From the NCBI RefSeq assembly GCF_027409185.1, contig NC_084462.1, positions 158,087,490-158,151,489 of the forward strand: DNA of 64,000 bases. The letters are read 5' to 3'. Origin of the DNA: Cynocephalus volans. Taxonomy: Eukaryota > Chordata > Mammalia > Dermoptera > Cynocephalidae. Below, piece after piece: positions 1-27,805 of this stretch (position 1 is its first letter; every line of letters begins with the position of its first letter). Both the position numbers and the translations under genes were made by a program. Under the pieces are notes generated by a model. The model was not told the DNA's origin and searched no databases. It saw only the letters and a list, made by a program, of their open reading frames with translations.

Positions 1-340
1 AATGACCTGTCATTCAAGATTAATAACCCAGACCTGGTCCAAGTATTCAGAACCTTAATCTCAGATAATTTTCTAGGTATATGATGCCATTGGAAGTTTC
101 CAGAGCAGCTTGCACTTACTTGATTTCTTTGCCTTAGCTATAACATGGGTTCTAACAATAGCCACCTTTGCCTTGGCAGAGAGGACTCAAGAAGGAACAC
201 TAATGGGGATTGTATGAATACCCCACCCCTCACACATTTCCTTTGGAAATGTCAGCAGTTACCTGATTGCTCAGCACCCACATTCCATAATGTGGGTGCC
301 CCTCAAGTTATTTACCACCTACTTCTGATCTTTCACTCAG
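1..340 (+). other. AHSA1 intron, 3' end
   Basis: I see no exon or recognisable repeat here. The sequence ends in the splice acceptor used at 341. Confidence 0.6.
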
Positions 341-458
341 ATTAGTGTGAGCCTTGCCAAAGATGAGCCTGACACAAATCTCGTGGCCTTAATGAAGGAA
401 GAAGGGGTGAAACTTCTAAGAGAAGCAATGGGAATTTACATCAGCACCCTCAAAACAG
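341..458 (+). CDS. AHSA1: AHSA1 coding exon a (probably exon 4 of 9)
   Basis: A pyrimidine-rich acceptor ending TTTCACTCAG precedes 341 and a GT donor follows 458. It encodes 39 codons beginning ISVSLAKDEPDTNLVALMKE plus one base of the next codon. This is the end of the Aha1_N HSP90-binding domain. Confidence 0.94.
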
Positions 459-3400
459 GTATCCCTTGAGTAGTTATGTATGCCTTGAGGAGGTAGTTTT
501 CCACCTGTCAGACTCTGATTAAGGGGCTTGACAGTCCTTTCTTTGGCAAATGGGTAAAGATTTTGGGGGAGGGGGCCTATTTCATATCTAAGTCAGTCTA
601 TAAGATCTGAGTAAAGGAAAGATCTAGAGTACGTTATCTAATATGTTGGCTATTGAGCACTTGAAATGTGGCTAGCCCAAATTGAGATGTGCTGTAAATA
701 TAACATACACAATGGATTTTGAAGACTTGGTACCAAAGAAAAAATAAATTACCTAATTTTTTTTATACTGATAATATGTAGAAATGATATATATTAGGTT
801 AAATATCCTATTAAAATTAATTTCACCTGTATTATTTAATTTTAATGTGGCTACTAGAAAACTTAAAATTACATTTGAAGCTTACATTATATTTCTGTTA
901 GACAGAACTGATCTAAAGAGTTGGCATCCCTGGACTCATTACTTGAATACAGTCCTGACTATCTTTGATATGCATTCCCTGGGGATATTTAGATAGTTAG
1001 AAAAGAGGTCAGCTTGGCTTTTCCCTGGGCTTCCATTTCTGCCAGTTCGTTTTGATCTTGGTGTTGGAGTACATGTAATGACCATCAAAGGGAAACAGCA
1101 TAGAAGGGGATGGATTTTTGGGGGGGGGGGGGACCAATGCTCCAGTGCCATAACTAGTTGTGGCTATTCTACAGAGGTAAGGTATAGTGGAGGAAAGGGA
1201 CTAAACGCATCCATAGGTACAGGATAGATTGCCCTCCCTTGAAGTCATTGAAGTGTCACTGCAATCATTCACTGCCTGCCTTACATAGTAGACCTCACGT
1301 GCATTTAACAAGTTGTAATGCTTCCAACTGAGTCAGGGGTTTAAGCTTTATAAAATAATCTCAGCAACCATTCTACAATTCTGTACTATATGCTCAGATA
1401 CCTGTCTGGCGTAGACCAAAGGTAAAGATATAAAATAGATAAACTCTGCCTTTTCTGGTCGTTACCTCATTCAGGGTTAAAATGGCTTGTTTGCCAAGCT
1501 GTAATGAAGCCCCAGATCTCAGCTACTAAGAAATAACTTCCAAGAGCTGGGATTTTATCTTTTCAGAGTTCACCCAGGGCATGATCTTACCTACAGTGAA
1601 TGGAGAATCAGTAGACCCAACAGGGCAGCCAGCACTGAAAACTGAGGAGCGCAAGGTAAGTGGTATTCTCACATGACGGGTGGGAGGCTGTCTGCAAAGA
1701 GGGTTGAGGGACTGCCTCCTCCTTAATTCTGCATCTTAGCTCTTTCTCTCTGACCCTAACTTCTAAGCCAGAGCAGCTTATGATCTGCTCATGGTGCTAT
1801 TTATTTATTTATTTATTTATTTTATTTTATTTTTGCAGCTGGCTGGTACAGGGATTGAACCCTGGACCTTCATTTTAGTAGCACCATGCTCTAACCAACT
1901 GAGCTTCATGGCACTTTTTAGAGAATCCTCAATGTGCCATTGTCTACCCATTTTTAACCTGGTTTTTCATTTATAGTGGATTCCTAGAGCAAATGGAAGC
2001 TATCAGGGACTTCAAGGTGTGACTGTTGATTGCATTAAACACCAATTAAGAGGTTATGAAGACAGGATAATCTTTACCTATACAGTCATCTCAGATATCT
2101 GAGGGAGATTGGTTCCAGGACCCCTGCAGATACCAAAATCCACGGATGCTCAAATCCCTTAAATATGGCATAGCGTTTGCATATAACCTATGCACATCCT
2201 CCCTTATGCTTTACATTATCTGTAGATTATTTATAATATCTAATGTAATGTAAATGCTGTGTAAGTAGTTGTTACACTGTATTGTTTTTTTCTTTGTATT
2301 TGTTCTGAATATTTTTGATCTGTGGTTGGTTGGGCCTGTAGGTGCTGAACCTGCAGATAAGGAGGGCTTACTATTATTTCTAACTGGGATGTTGATATTC
2401 CAAACTTTGATATTAGAGGTCTCATCACGGTATCAAGGGTTAGACCACTGACTTCACCCGTCAGGAAATTGATCAATCTCACCCATTTGCCTGCCATTTG
2501 TGGTGTGAGCAACTATTTTATCTAGAGATGGAACTTTTGTGTGTCGGGCTTGGTACTTGCTTTGGAGCCCTGTTGTTCGTTTGTCAGCGCAGTGAAGCAT
2601 ATTCTGGAAGTGGAGAGAAAACTGCCTCTGGCTATTTAAGCATAAAAATTCTGTTTGAGAATTACACTGAGCTCTTCAGAAATGTCTGATGATTTGACTT
2701 GTCCTTTGGTTGATGGGTTTTTTAATGAGTATCAGAGTCTTCCTGCTAGAGTGGTTGTTTTCACTGAGAATTGAGGATGTTTCTGGAGAAGTTCCCCTCA
2801 TGACTGAAACACCTACACTCACAAATTCCCTCCCACCGTCTGGAATAATTAGACTTGGATGTGAAAATTTTTGTGAAAATCAATCATAGGTCTATCCCTG
2901 AAGCCGTGTTGAGTTTCACCATCACTCTAAACGGACCGTTTTCACTGCCACTTTCATAGGCTAAGAGTGCTCCTTCAAAAACCCAGGCCAGGCCTGTTGG
3001 TGTCAAAATCCCCACTTGTAAGATCACCCTTCGAGAAACCTTCCTGACGTCACCAGAAGAGCTCTACAGAGTGTTTACCACCCAAGAGGTAAATATAATC
3101 TTGTCCTTCGGGCCTTGTGCCGTCTGCCATTCCAGGTGACTTGGGTCATGGGCACATCCCCTTAGCATGCAGAGGTACTAGTGGCTGAACCCTGAGGCTT
3201 TCCTGATACAAGTAGGGGCAAGGGGAAAACATGTTTGTTCAACGCACTCATCAAAGTGATTTTTCCTCCCTCTTTTTCTCTTCTGTACTAGTTTTGGGTC
3301 ATGTAAGTGGGAACCACTGAATCATTCTTGTTAAAAAAGTAAATGGGTCCAAAGTAATGGCATCATGGATTCAGAAAGTTACTGAACTCAAAGCCTGGTC

Positions 3401-4287
3401 TGTGGTGGAACAGAATAGAGGATGAACCTGGACCTGCTCATTGGGCAGAGTGGCATCTTTGGAAATGAAGGTTGAAGCATGCAGGCTTCAGCTTCCTGCA
3501 TTTGTCCCTGGGTTCCACTAAGAGCCATGTATCTTCTCCCCACCTTTTTTTTTTTTTTTTCCTACAGCTGGTTCAAGCCTTTACCCATGCTCCTGCAATG
3601 TTAGAAGCAGACAAAGGTGGGAGATTTCACATGGTAGATGGCAACGTCTCTGGGGAATTTACTGATCTGGTAAGTACCTTCTGGCCCCAGACCCAGGATA
3701 TAGCCTCTGTCTGATCAGATGAGTGATGTTTCTCCTTTTCTCACTTCTGTGGGTGAAATTAAAGATTTAATCTCTTTTGTTAATAAAACCATGTTTTGTT
3801 TTTCAAAAGATATTGGAATTTGAGGTCTCTTGCAAGTAAATATAATTGCACAGATGATAGATTCTGTATGAAAGATGGATGGCTAATCCTAGCTAGGGTT
3901 GGGCACATTGTAGTCTATAGTATAGAATGAGCTCTTTGATTATTTTAGGTCCCTGAGAAACATATTGTGATGAAGTGGAGGTTTAAATCTTGGCCAGAGG
4001 GTAAGTAAGCATATTTGGTTTTTGCTATTACCCTCAGAACTTTTTCTTTCCTCCCTACTCAAACTCAGGTGGAAACCCTAGATCTGAAACCTACCCCCTC
4101 TGCCTTTTCCCCAGGGCACTTTGCTACCATCACTTTGACCTTCATTGACAAGAATGGAGAGACTGAGGTTTGCATGGAAGGCCGAGGCATCCCTGCTCCT
4201 GAGGAGGAGCGGACGCGGCAGGGCTGGCAGCGGTACTACTTTGAGGGCATCAAACAGACCTTTGGCTATGGTGCACGCTTATTTTAG
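341..4287 (+). CDS. AHSA1: AHSA1, 3' part (activator of HSP90 ATPase 1), six exons
   Basis: Co-chaperone that binds the HSP90 middle and N-terminal domains in the cytosol and stimulates its ATPase. Joining 341-458, 1567-1655, 2960-3088, 3568-3669, 3949-4000 and 4115-4287 gives 220 codons plus TAG with every junction in phase and every intron GT-AG. The product matches the C-terminal two thirds of the human 338-residue protein from about residue 119: the end of the Aha1 N-terminal domain, a short linker, then the START-like AHSA1 domain, ending in FGYGARLF. The exons encoding the first ~118 residues, including the NxNNWHW motif, lie upstream of the window. No frameshift or stop is seen, and the few substitutions relative to human are conservative. 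The next gene, ISM2, is on the opposite strand, tail to tail. Confidence 0.96.
459..1566 (+). other. AHSA1 intron between exons a and b
   Basis: No coding exon was found. It holds AT-rich sequence and a 13-base G run at 1120-1132, which is likely to be length-variable. Confidence 0.6.
1567..1655 (+). CDS. AHSA1: AHSA1 coding exon b
   Basis: The acceptor is TTTTCAG and the donor GTAAGT. The exon starts at phase 1 (the G of the previous exon completes GAG) and encodes EFTQGMILPTVNGESVDP and onward to KTEERK. It covers the start of the interdomain linker. Confidence 0.94.
1801..1912 (-). mobile_element. tRNA-Ile-derived SINE monomer (CYN-like)
   Basis: On the - strand this reads as a tRNA-Ile-like body (GCTCAGTTGGTTAGAGCATG box A, GGTTCAATCC box B) followed by a tail of TTTA/A repeats seen on the + strand at 1801-1835. 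It lies in an AHSA1 intron. Confidence 0.85.
2084..2390. mobile_element. Tigger-type DNA transposon fossil (MER2-like)
   Basis: It begins CAGTCATCTCAGATATCTGA and carries the typical GGTTCCAGGACCCCTGCAGA and GATACCAAAATCC blocks. It ends GCAGATAAGGAGGGC, an imperfect inverted copy of the start. It is internally deleted, non-coding and diverged. The family name is from memory. Confidence 0.7.
2960..3088 (+). CDS. AHSA1: AHSA1 coding exon c
   Basis: Bounded by TTTCATAG and GTAAAT, 43 codons in phase 0. It encodes the charged linker (AKSAPSKTQARPVGVKIPT) and the first strand of the START-like C-terminal domain, up to EELYRVFTTQE. Confidence 0.94.
3568..3669 (+). CDS. AHSA1: AHSA1 coding exon d
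   Basis: A long T-run polypyrimidine tract and CTACAG acceptor precede the exon, and GTAAGT follows. It has 34 codons in phase 0, LVQAFTHAPAMLEADKGG to GEFTDL, in the core of the AHSA1/START-like fold. Confidence 0.94.
3949..4000 (+). CDS. AHSA1: AHSA1 coding exon e
   Basis: A 52-bp exon between TATTTTAG and GTAAGT. It encodes VPEKHIVMKWRFKSWPE plus the first base of a glycine codon. Confidence 0.93.
4115..4287 (+). CDS. AHSA1: AHSA1 terminal coding exon
   Basis: The acceptor is TTCCCCAG. The exon encodes GHFATITLTFIDKNGE through RQGWQRYYFEGIKQTFGYGARLF and a TAG stop at 4285-4287. The C-terminal helix is essentially as in human. Confidence 0.95.
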
Positions 4288-4508
4288 GGCCAGCAGCAGG
4301 GGCCTCCAGCCTGCCCAACACTTCAGTCCAGCCCTCTCCTGACTGGGGCTTGTGACTCACAGGATTGCACCATCCCAACCGCTAACTTGGGGCCGGGGTC
4401 CCTGCCCTCTATATATACCTTGGGTTTGTGCATGTTTTTGCTGGGTGGGATCAGAGGGCAATTTCTTTTATGTGTACATACGCTAAATAAACATAATTTA
4501 AAAAACAT
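4288..4508 (+). terminator. AHSA1: AHSA1 3' UTR and poly(A) signal
   Basis: A short 3' UTR of about 220 bp follows the stop codon. A canonical AATAAA lies at 4486-4491, so cleavage is expected near 4505-4510. A dimeric SINE begins about 65 bp beyond. Confidence 0.85.
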
Positions 4509-4571
4509 CCATGTCTGGAACCTTTGTTTATTTCAAAGTGTATGACTGGTACTAAGTTACTTTGAAGGTTT

Positions 4572-4737
4572 TTTTTTAAAAAAGATGAATGGTAAGGGGA
4601 TCTTAACCCTTGACTTGGTGTTGTCAGCACCACACTCTCCCAAATGAGCTAACTGGCCATCCCTATATAGGGATCCGAACCTGTGGCCTTTGTGTTATCA
4701 GCACCACACTCTCCCAAGTGAGTCACAGGCCAGCCCC
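4572..4737 (-). mobile_element. Dimeric tRNA-Ile SINE (CYN-II-like), 62 bp past the AHSA1 poly(A) site
   Basis: The - strand carries two head-to-tail tRNA-Ile-like units joined by a CCCTATATAGGGAT linker and ending in TTACC..TCATCTTT-like sequence and an A tail. The target-site duplication CTTTGAAGGTTT lies at 4560-4571 and again at 4738-4749. Confidence 0.9.
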
Positions 4738-5020
4738 CTTTGAAGGTTTTGAATTCAAGAAAACAGGAGGGGTTAGAAGGCCTAGTCTCGATTTTGGGTA
4801 CATGTAGGTAGTTAAGTAGTATGAAGGGAGCCTGCTTCCCACTACCAGGCATTCCTGAACTAGTCTCCTTTCATACTGCAGTGGTAAAAAGGTTATACCT
4901 GTTTACCAGAAAAAGGGTAGGGTTGGTGCTCTGGGGTAACAATGCTAACAAACACTATGCCACTATTGCTGGTGGAGGTGACATCCTGGGCTTTGCACCT
5001 CTTAGAGAAATGATTACCAG

Positions 5021-5108
5021 AGGGCTGCCCAGTTAGCTCAGTTGATTAGAGTGCACCGAACTCAAGGTCAAGGGTTTGGATCCCCATACTGGCCAGCTGC
5101 CAAAAAAG
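5021..5108 (+). mobile_element. tRNA-Ile-derived SINE monomer
   Basis: The body runs from GGCTGCCCAGTTAGCTCAGT through GGGTTTGGATCCCC to an A-rich tail. It is flanked by the direct repeat ATGATTACCAG (5010-5020 and 5109-5119). Confidence 0.88.
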
Positions 5109-5164
5109 ATGATTACCAGGTGCTGGCTTGAGATGTGAAAAGATGGAGATTTCCAACCTGTGGC

Positions 5165-5290
5165 AGCTTCTGTTTATTGAGAAGTTACTGTGTGGCAGAC
5201 ACTGCACTCAGCAGTTTCATTATGTTAGCTCATTTAATCACTATAGTAGCCCTCTGAAGTAGGTACTAGCATCAGTTGTTTTTCAAGAAC
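5165..5290 (+). repeat. MIR SINE fragment
   Basis: The signature TTACTGTGTGGCAGACACTG..CTCATTTAATC is characteristic of the mammalian-wide MIR core region. It is diverged, without a tail. Confidence 0.65.
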
Positions 5291-7559
5291 TTAAGCCCTG
5301 GATTTATTTATTTTTGATATTTTACGTTTATATTTGCTATAGATTAAGTTTGTCTTGGATTTCTCAAATAACATCCCAGATCCAACAATTGAGACTAAGC
5401 AGAGTTGGGATTTGGAACAAGGACCATCACTGGAGAGCCTTTCTCAAGTCTAAACCACTATTTGCCTTGTCATTGGGTTCATCTCCACAGAGAAGCTGGT
5501 GCATTTCTAGTATATTTCTACTGCTGGATTGAAAATTCCAGGCCTTTTACTACTCCCAGAAAAAGAGCAAGAAATCTGTGTCATTACAGTATTTTTAAAT
5601 GCCCAGTACGTTTGCAGAGCGCTAATTATGTGCCGAGTGCTGGGTATGCATTCTAGTGGAGTTCAGACTGCCACACTGCTGGAAGAGGAAACGTACCTGA
5701 ACAGGGAGAGGCACTTTCCTGGACAAGCCCCGTCTTGGCTTCTTGCACCTCAGCGTGAGTCAGTGCCCTCTAAAACCAGACAGTATCTCCTGCGGCTACT
5801 TTTATTTCCTTCATCTATTCTTACCTGTTTTATTAGGTGGCAGTGAGGCCTGCAGGCTAGCTAACCCTACCAACATGAGTTGGCCAAAACTTAGTAGTTA
5901 GCGCAGAAAATCAGAATTCTGATCTGGAACATTTAGACCCCAAAATCCATTTTGGCTTGAATTACTCAAGATGAGTGATGGACTGAACTAATTTGCATCT
6001 AATTTGGCATTATATCTGCTTCCTAGGGGTACAAAAAGACACCTTTTGATAAAGAACCTGGTCTCTAGCTTGAGTCAAATCAATGCGCTCTTCCAAACAG
6101 AGAGACCATTAACAAAATAAGAGGCCTTTCATGCCTGGCTGGAAAGGTACGAGTTCCAGAATACTTAGGAAGAAGTCCAAAGTAGAGATTATAAACACCT
6201 TAGTAAAAACCAAAGCACTAGGTCAAGTGCCTGACACTGAACCAGGGGCCCTCTTACTTTGTGGGCCTCATCCTGGCTCTGATACTAGCTGCTCCTAAAA
6301 CCCTCCTTTTACCAGGTTCAGTGACCCCTCCAATTGTGCTGCTCCTCACACACAGGTGTTCCTTAAGCCTGCAGCCACCCGCACAGTGACTCTTTCTCCT
6401 TTGCATAGCTTGAATAAATACCATTTCATAGTATTCCCCAGCCCCTTCAAGGCCCCTATCCAGCCCTTTTTCCTTAGTTTTCTTTAGTTTGTTTGGTTTT
6501 TCGCAGCTGGCTGGTACAGGGATCCAAACCCTTGACCTTGGTGTTACTGCACTGTGCTCTAACCAACTGAGTAACCAGCCAGCCCCCTTTTTCTTTAGCT
6601 TCTCTCACCAGTGGCCAGACATGGTAGCAATTTAGTGTGTTGCTTAGATTACAGATTTAAAATGGGGCTAAATTCAGTTTGGGTAATAGACAACCATCAG
6701 GTATAGATTAAATTTGGAAAGAGTATTTAAATGCCAAGGTAAGTTATATTAGAAAAGGAGGGGAATTAGCAGTTCCTGTGAAAAGAGACTCCATGATGTC
6801 CCTATCTTGTTATTAAAAACAAGTTTCTACTAAAAAATAATTAAAACATGATTGTGCTTATCTTACTGATTTCTTCAGACGAGAAAGGGAGTGAACATGG
6901 CTCCCATCTGGTGACCTGAGATCCTGCCCTTTCTGACCCTATAAAATTCTAATTGTACCGGAGTATTTTTATACTGTTGTTGAGGCCCAGACTAATAAAC
7001 TTACCTCTAGGTGTGATGGTGATTGGAAACATCTGGTTCTCTGAGCACCAAGTGGCAGCTCCGGACATGCCTTCCTTGGCTATACTTCCCTGACATGTCA
7101 GTCCTTCCCGAAATGTCAGGAGTGACAGTGGAATGTCTGGTAAGGGTACCAACTAAGGCAGGGTACAGCCCACTTCTCATTTTGTAGGTGTAGTCCTTTG
7201 GGCAACTCTGCCTTGGATCCTTTCACAGCAAAGTACTTGGAGAAGTGGGGCTACTTCCTCATGGAGTAAATGCAGTTTACGTCTCTGACCAAAGTTAAGA
7301 GTGAATGTGCCTCTGAGGTCCAGCCAGCCTCTCGTCTGTCTCCCAGGCAGCCCTATACAAGTGTGAATAGGGATAAGCTATGTTTACAGTCTAACCTCTG
7401 CATCCCAGCAGATCTGCCTGCCCAGCTGGCTCTGGAAGAGAAAAGGAGCTGGCTGTGTTAAGTAACTACAAACACAACCCATGGCAGCTTGTCTTGGGCA
7501 ATGTAAGTGGAGGCTCTCTATACCCCTCTGCTCTACTGGGGCCCGAAATTCATCAGACA
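5291..7559. other. AHSA1-ISM2 intergenic region
   Basis: No gene was found. The short reading frames lack splice context, homology and unusual codon use. Apart from a SINE at 6490-6588, the sequence holds no repeat I recognise with confidence. Confidence 0.55.
6490..6588 (-). mobile_element. tRNA-Ile-derived SINE monomer
   Basis: The - strand carries GGCTGGCTGGTTACTCAGTT...GGATCCCTGTACCAGCCAGC and ends in a short A tail. It is flanked by the near-direct repeat TTTTTCCTTAG / TTTTTCTTTAG. Confidence 0.83.
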
Positions 7560-8844
7560 GAATTTGAAAATAAAGTGCTTTATTGCTGAGGATCCCAGAG
7601 AGCCTCAGGGCAGCTGTCTCAGGGCTAAGACTGAAGTCCCCTACGTTTGGAAGCTTTTGTGAGCAAAGACAGTTGGGCCTTCAACATTTCAACCCCACAG
7701 AAGGCCAGGAAGTATGGTTTTGAGGCTGAGGGGAAGCGAGGAAGAGGCACAACATGTGCTGGGAGAGCCAATGATGTGCGTCTCTTCCCAGCTCTAAGCT
7801 GAGTGCATTCAGTGACTTGACAATGGAAGCTCAAAATGGGCCATTGCTGGGAGTATTTATACCACAGAAATTACCCAAATGCTACAAATCAGGGTTTTTC
7901 CCCTTCCCAGAAAGTGGGTTTACCATCACCACAGGTGCATGGCACAGTGTTCTGAGCCAGTTCTGAACCCACCTGAAGCCTGGCTGCTATGATGAGCTGC
8001 CACTTCCCCACTGGTGGCAGTGCCAGCTCTCTTCCTACAGTCTAGGCAGAATGGAGGGCACTGAACAAAGGAAAGGGACGAGGACTGGGTGACCCAGTCC
8101 CTACCTGGAGCCTCAGCTGCTTCAACCATCTGTCCACCCAGGCCCCACTAATGGCCTTCAGCCTCAGACTAAAGTGACGTCCACCCAAAAGGCAGCTTGG
8201 ACCTAAGGACAGCCCCCCTGTGCAGTGGTGCACAGCAGGGGGTGGGGCAGAGGGGCATGTGCGCCACCCAGAGGTAAGGAGGGGTGGTCACCCAGGACTG
8301 AAAGGCAGCCTGGCATAGGCAGCTGTGGGATGGGATGAGTGGACTGGCTCTTCCTGTCATCCCCCTCAAGCCCTTCCTAGGCTGGCCAGTAGGGGTGGGG
8401 TTCTGAGTGACTCACAGCAAGTCCTAAGAATCAGGATGTGTCTGGAGCGCCAGGTTCACACCTTTGTGTGGAGTCAGGACAGAAGAGCCCAGCCCCAAAA
8501 GAGGGAGAAAAGTGAGATGCCAGGCTGGGATGGCATCTCTCTGCAGGCAGGAGAGGGAGGACCCCACAGACACACGAGGGCACACACATTCCCAGTGCAC
8601 TCCCAGGGACCGTGAGGACCGGGCTGCCTCCCTTCACCCTGGGTCCTATACACCCTTCAACCATCTTCCCAACCCCACCACACCACCTGGGGCCTTGACC
8701 TGCCTCAGGGTCATAGGCAGAGGGCATACAGCACCAGACTGCCTCACTGGGCAAGATCTGGCACTCACCCAGACAGGACAGGTGTGGAGTGAGGGGGCCT
8801 GCCAGGAAAGTTCTCCCTGCAGTCTCTGCCCAGCAGCCCCCTCA
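7560..8844 (-). other. ISM2: ISM2 3' UTR
   Basis: Moderately GC-rich sequence between the ISM2 stop at 8845 and the poly(A) signal at 7579, without interspersed repeats, as expected of terminal-exon sequence. Open frames here on both strands follow from the GC content. Confidence 0.7.
7579..7584 (-). terminator. ISM2: ISM2 poly(A) signal
   Basis: The - strand AATAAA (TTTATT on +) lies about 1.26 kb 3' of the ISM2 stop. The predicted transcript end is near 7560. Confidence 0.75.
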
Positions 8845-25480
<16,636 letters not shown>

Positions 25481-26964
25481 GACCCGGACTGGCAGGACCT
25501 CGAGGGCAGACAGGCGAGTGGCGGGAGCCTGCAGATCTTGGGCAACTGTTTACTTATGCATCGAGGTAGGTTTGCTGGGGGAGGAAGTCTGGAAGTAACT
25601 TCCCCAAGGCTTTTCCAACTCTGCTTCTTGGCGGTGGAGACCAGGGGAAGGGCACTGTCCCAACACCTGCCATTCTGCACCCAATTTCCTTGGAGTGTCC
25701 TCAGAGCACTTTAACGACCAGGAGAAAGTGGACACTCAGCTGTGAGGATAAAATCCCAGAAGGACAGCGGAGAGACACGTTTGAGGGGGGTGCTCACATG
25801 ATCCTGCCCTGCAGCTCGGTGTCACCTCGTTTTATCTTGGATACAACGGTGGGGCTGCCCACTCTTTCCAGTGAGACACTCGGTGCAGGGATCCTTGCGC
25901 GTAGGCCTCTCGGATCAGCATAATGGCCTACCTCCGAGTGACTCAAACCTGAAAACCGTAGTCTGTGATCAAGATCGGGAACTCTGAGGAGCAGTGACAA
26001 CGTAGTGACTGGGATGGGGCTGTTAGGGAATGTGAACGCAGGGACACGGGGCAGGCGGAGGGTTTCAGACAGGTCAGTGAGTAGCAGTCAGAAGGCATTA
26101 GGGAGATGCCCAGCCAGGGGCCATGTGAGGGGGCACAGGACATGAGTCAGGTTTCAGGGCAGGGTTGGTGGATCCCCGGAGGTGGTGGAGAGGGTGTCCA
26201 GGAAGCCCAGGCATTGGTGTAAAACCTTTGGATTCTGGTTGAGCCAGAGTAAAACTCTTGGGGGACTGTGCAGTTTCCTAAGACTACTCCTATTCCCAAA
26301 AGGACTCTGCAGTGTTTTGAATGGTGCATCGCCGGGATAACAACCTGGGTCTGGAGTCGGCCACCGGGGTTGGCATTCTGCTTCTACCATTTACTAAGTA
26401 GGTGATATTATTGACCATTCTGTGCTTTTGTCACCTCTAAAGGTGTGGGGGAGGGGAGTATTACTTATCTCACAAATGTGAGGAGTAAATGAGAATCCGT
26501 GTTAAGAGTGTATATTAGGACGAACTATATGAAGTTGCTATGTTTTGGTCGAAAGGGTTAAATATTGGCATTTCATATGGTTCAACCTAATCAGATGCCT
26601 GGTATATGATAAACACTCAAATATTAGCCAAAAGAAACCTGGTTTTTGAGCTTCTGCTACACCACATTGCATTTACTAGATTAAGTGCAAGGCCACTTTA
26701 TCCTCTCTTAGGACTTTTTTTTTTCGATAAAAATATTTTCACATCCAGCCTAATTTGTCTTTTTACCACACTTTGCACCTTCCACCAGATCAAACTCGGA
26801 CTTTGGAGTTGATGAGTTCACTCACTCGTGTCAGTCACTACCACTGGACGCCAAAGGCCGTTCCCCCCACCCCCGACCCCCGACCCTTGCCTGGACTGCT
26901 ATAATAGCCTAATTGGTCCTGCTGCACCCACTCTTGTTCTTGCCCCCCGCTCCGTGAGCTGGTT
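25481..26964. other. ISM2-SPTLC2 intergenic region
   Basis: No gene was found. There is a faint MIR-like segment at about 26340-26440, and otherwise unrecognised sequence. Confidence 0.5.
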
Positions 26965-27416
26965 ATCTTTAGTCAACTACGTTGAGGTATAATTTACACA
27001 TAATAAAACACACCCATTTTAATAGTACAGTTCAATGAGTTTTGACCAATATACACACCTATGTAACCACCACCACAAGCATGACATAGAACCTTCCCAT
27101 CACAATTTCCTGCAGTGAACACTGGAAAAAACTTGTGCATGAATGGAAAACTGCATTGCCTACATGCAGTACATCCTTCGGGTAGTCTGACCCTAGTCTT
27201 TCACTGTCTTTATGCTATTGCTCTGTAGGTTGTAGGTAACTGACAGCCAAACAAAACAATTCTTGTATATAGAAATGTAAATTCTGTCCTGTCCTGTAGA
27301 AGTCCAGTTGATTTCCCTCTCCCAGTGTGTTAGAAATTAGTTTTACCTTCATTTGCACATTCATTTCCATGTTCCTGATCTATAAATAAATGGTTATGTT
27401 CTTCAGTATCTCCTTT

Positions 27417-27568
27417 TTTTTTTTTTTTTTTTTTTTGTCTTTTTTGGGACCGGCACTCAGCCAGTGAGTGCACCGGCCAGTCCTATATAGGATCCGAACC
27501 CGCGGCAGGAGCGTCGCTGCGCTCCCAGCGCCGCACTCTCCCGAGTGCGCCACGCCACGGGCTCGGCC
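27417..27568 (-). mobile_element. CpG-rich tRNA-Ile SINE variant (young dimer derivative)
   Basis: On the - strand: GGGCCGAGCCCGTGGCG, ACTCGGGAGAGTGCGGCGCT, GGGAGCGCAGCGACGC, GGTTCGGATCCTATATAGGA, then a shortened second unit ending GCCGGTCCCAAAAAAGAC and a long A tail. It is flanked by a perfect 16-bp repeat CTTCAGTATCTCCTTT (27401-27416 and 27569-27584). Retained CpGs and perfect flanks suggest a recent insertion. Confidence 0.9.
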
Positions 27569-27633
27569 CTTCAGTATCTCCTTTGAAGTTGTTCCAATAC
27601 CCTTACCAGTTTTCAATTAATAAGTTAAATAAA

Positions 27634-27805
27634 GGGCCGGCCCGTGGCTCACTCGGGAGAGTGTGGTGCTGAGAACACCAAGGCCCCGGGTTCGGATCCC
27701 ATATACGGATGGCCGGTTCGCTCACTGGCTGAGCGTGGTGCTGACAACACCAAGTCAAGGGTTAAGATCCCCTTACCGGTCATCTTTAAAAAAAAAAAAA
27801 AAAAA
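27634..27805 (+). mobile_element. Dimeric tRNA-Ile SINE (CYN-II-like)
   Basis: GGCCGGCCCGTGGCTCACTC unit 1, CCCATATACGGATGG linker, GGTTCGCTCACTGGCTGAGC unit 2, TTACCGGTCATCTTT end and poly(A). The perfect 15-bp duplication AATAAGTTAAATAAA lies at 27619-27633 and 27806-27820. Confidence 0.93.

Noticed and set aside
1116-1132. G run as a G-quadruplex or functional element
   Set aside because: A single homopolymer with no neighbouring G tracts at regular spacing; more likely a slippage-prone run.
27417-27805. tRNA genes
   Set aside because: Several SINEs look like tRNA-Ile with A and B boxes, but acceptor stems do not pair, units are fused to linkers and A tails, and target duplications flank them.
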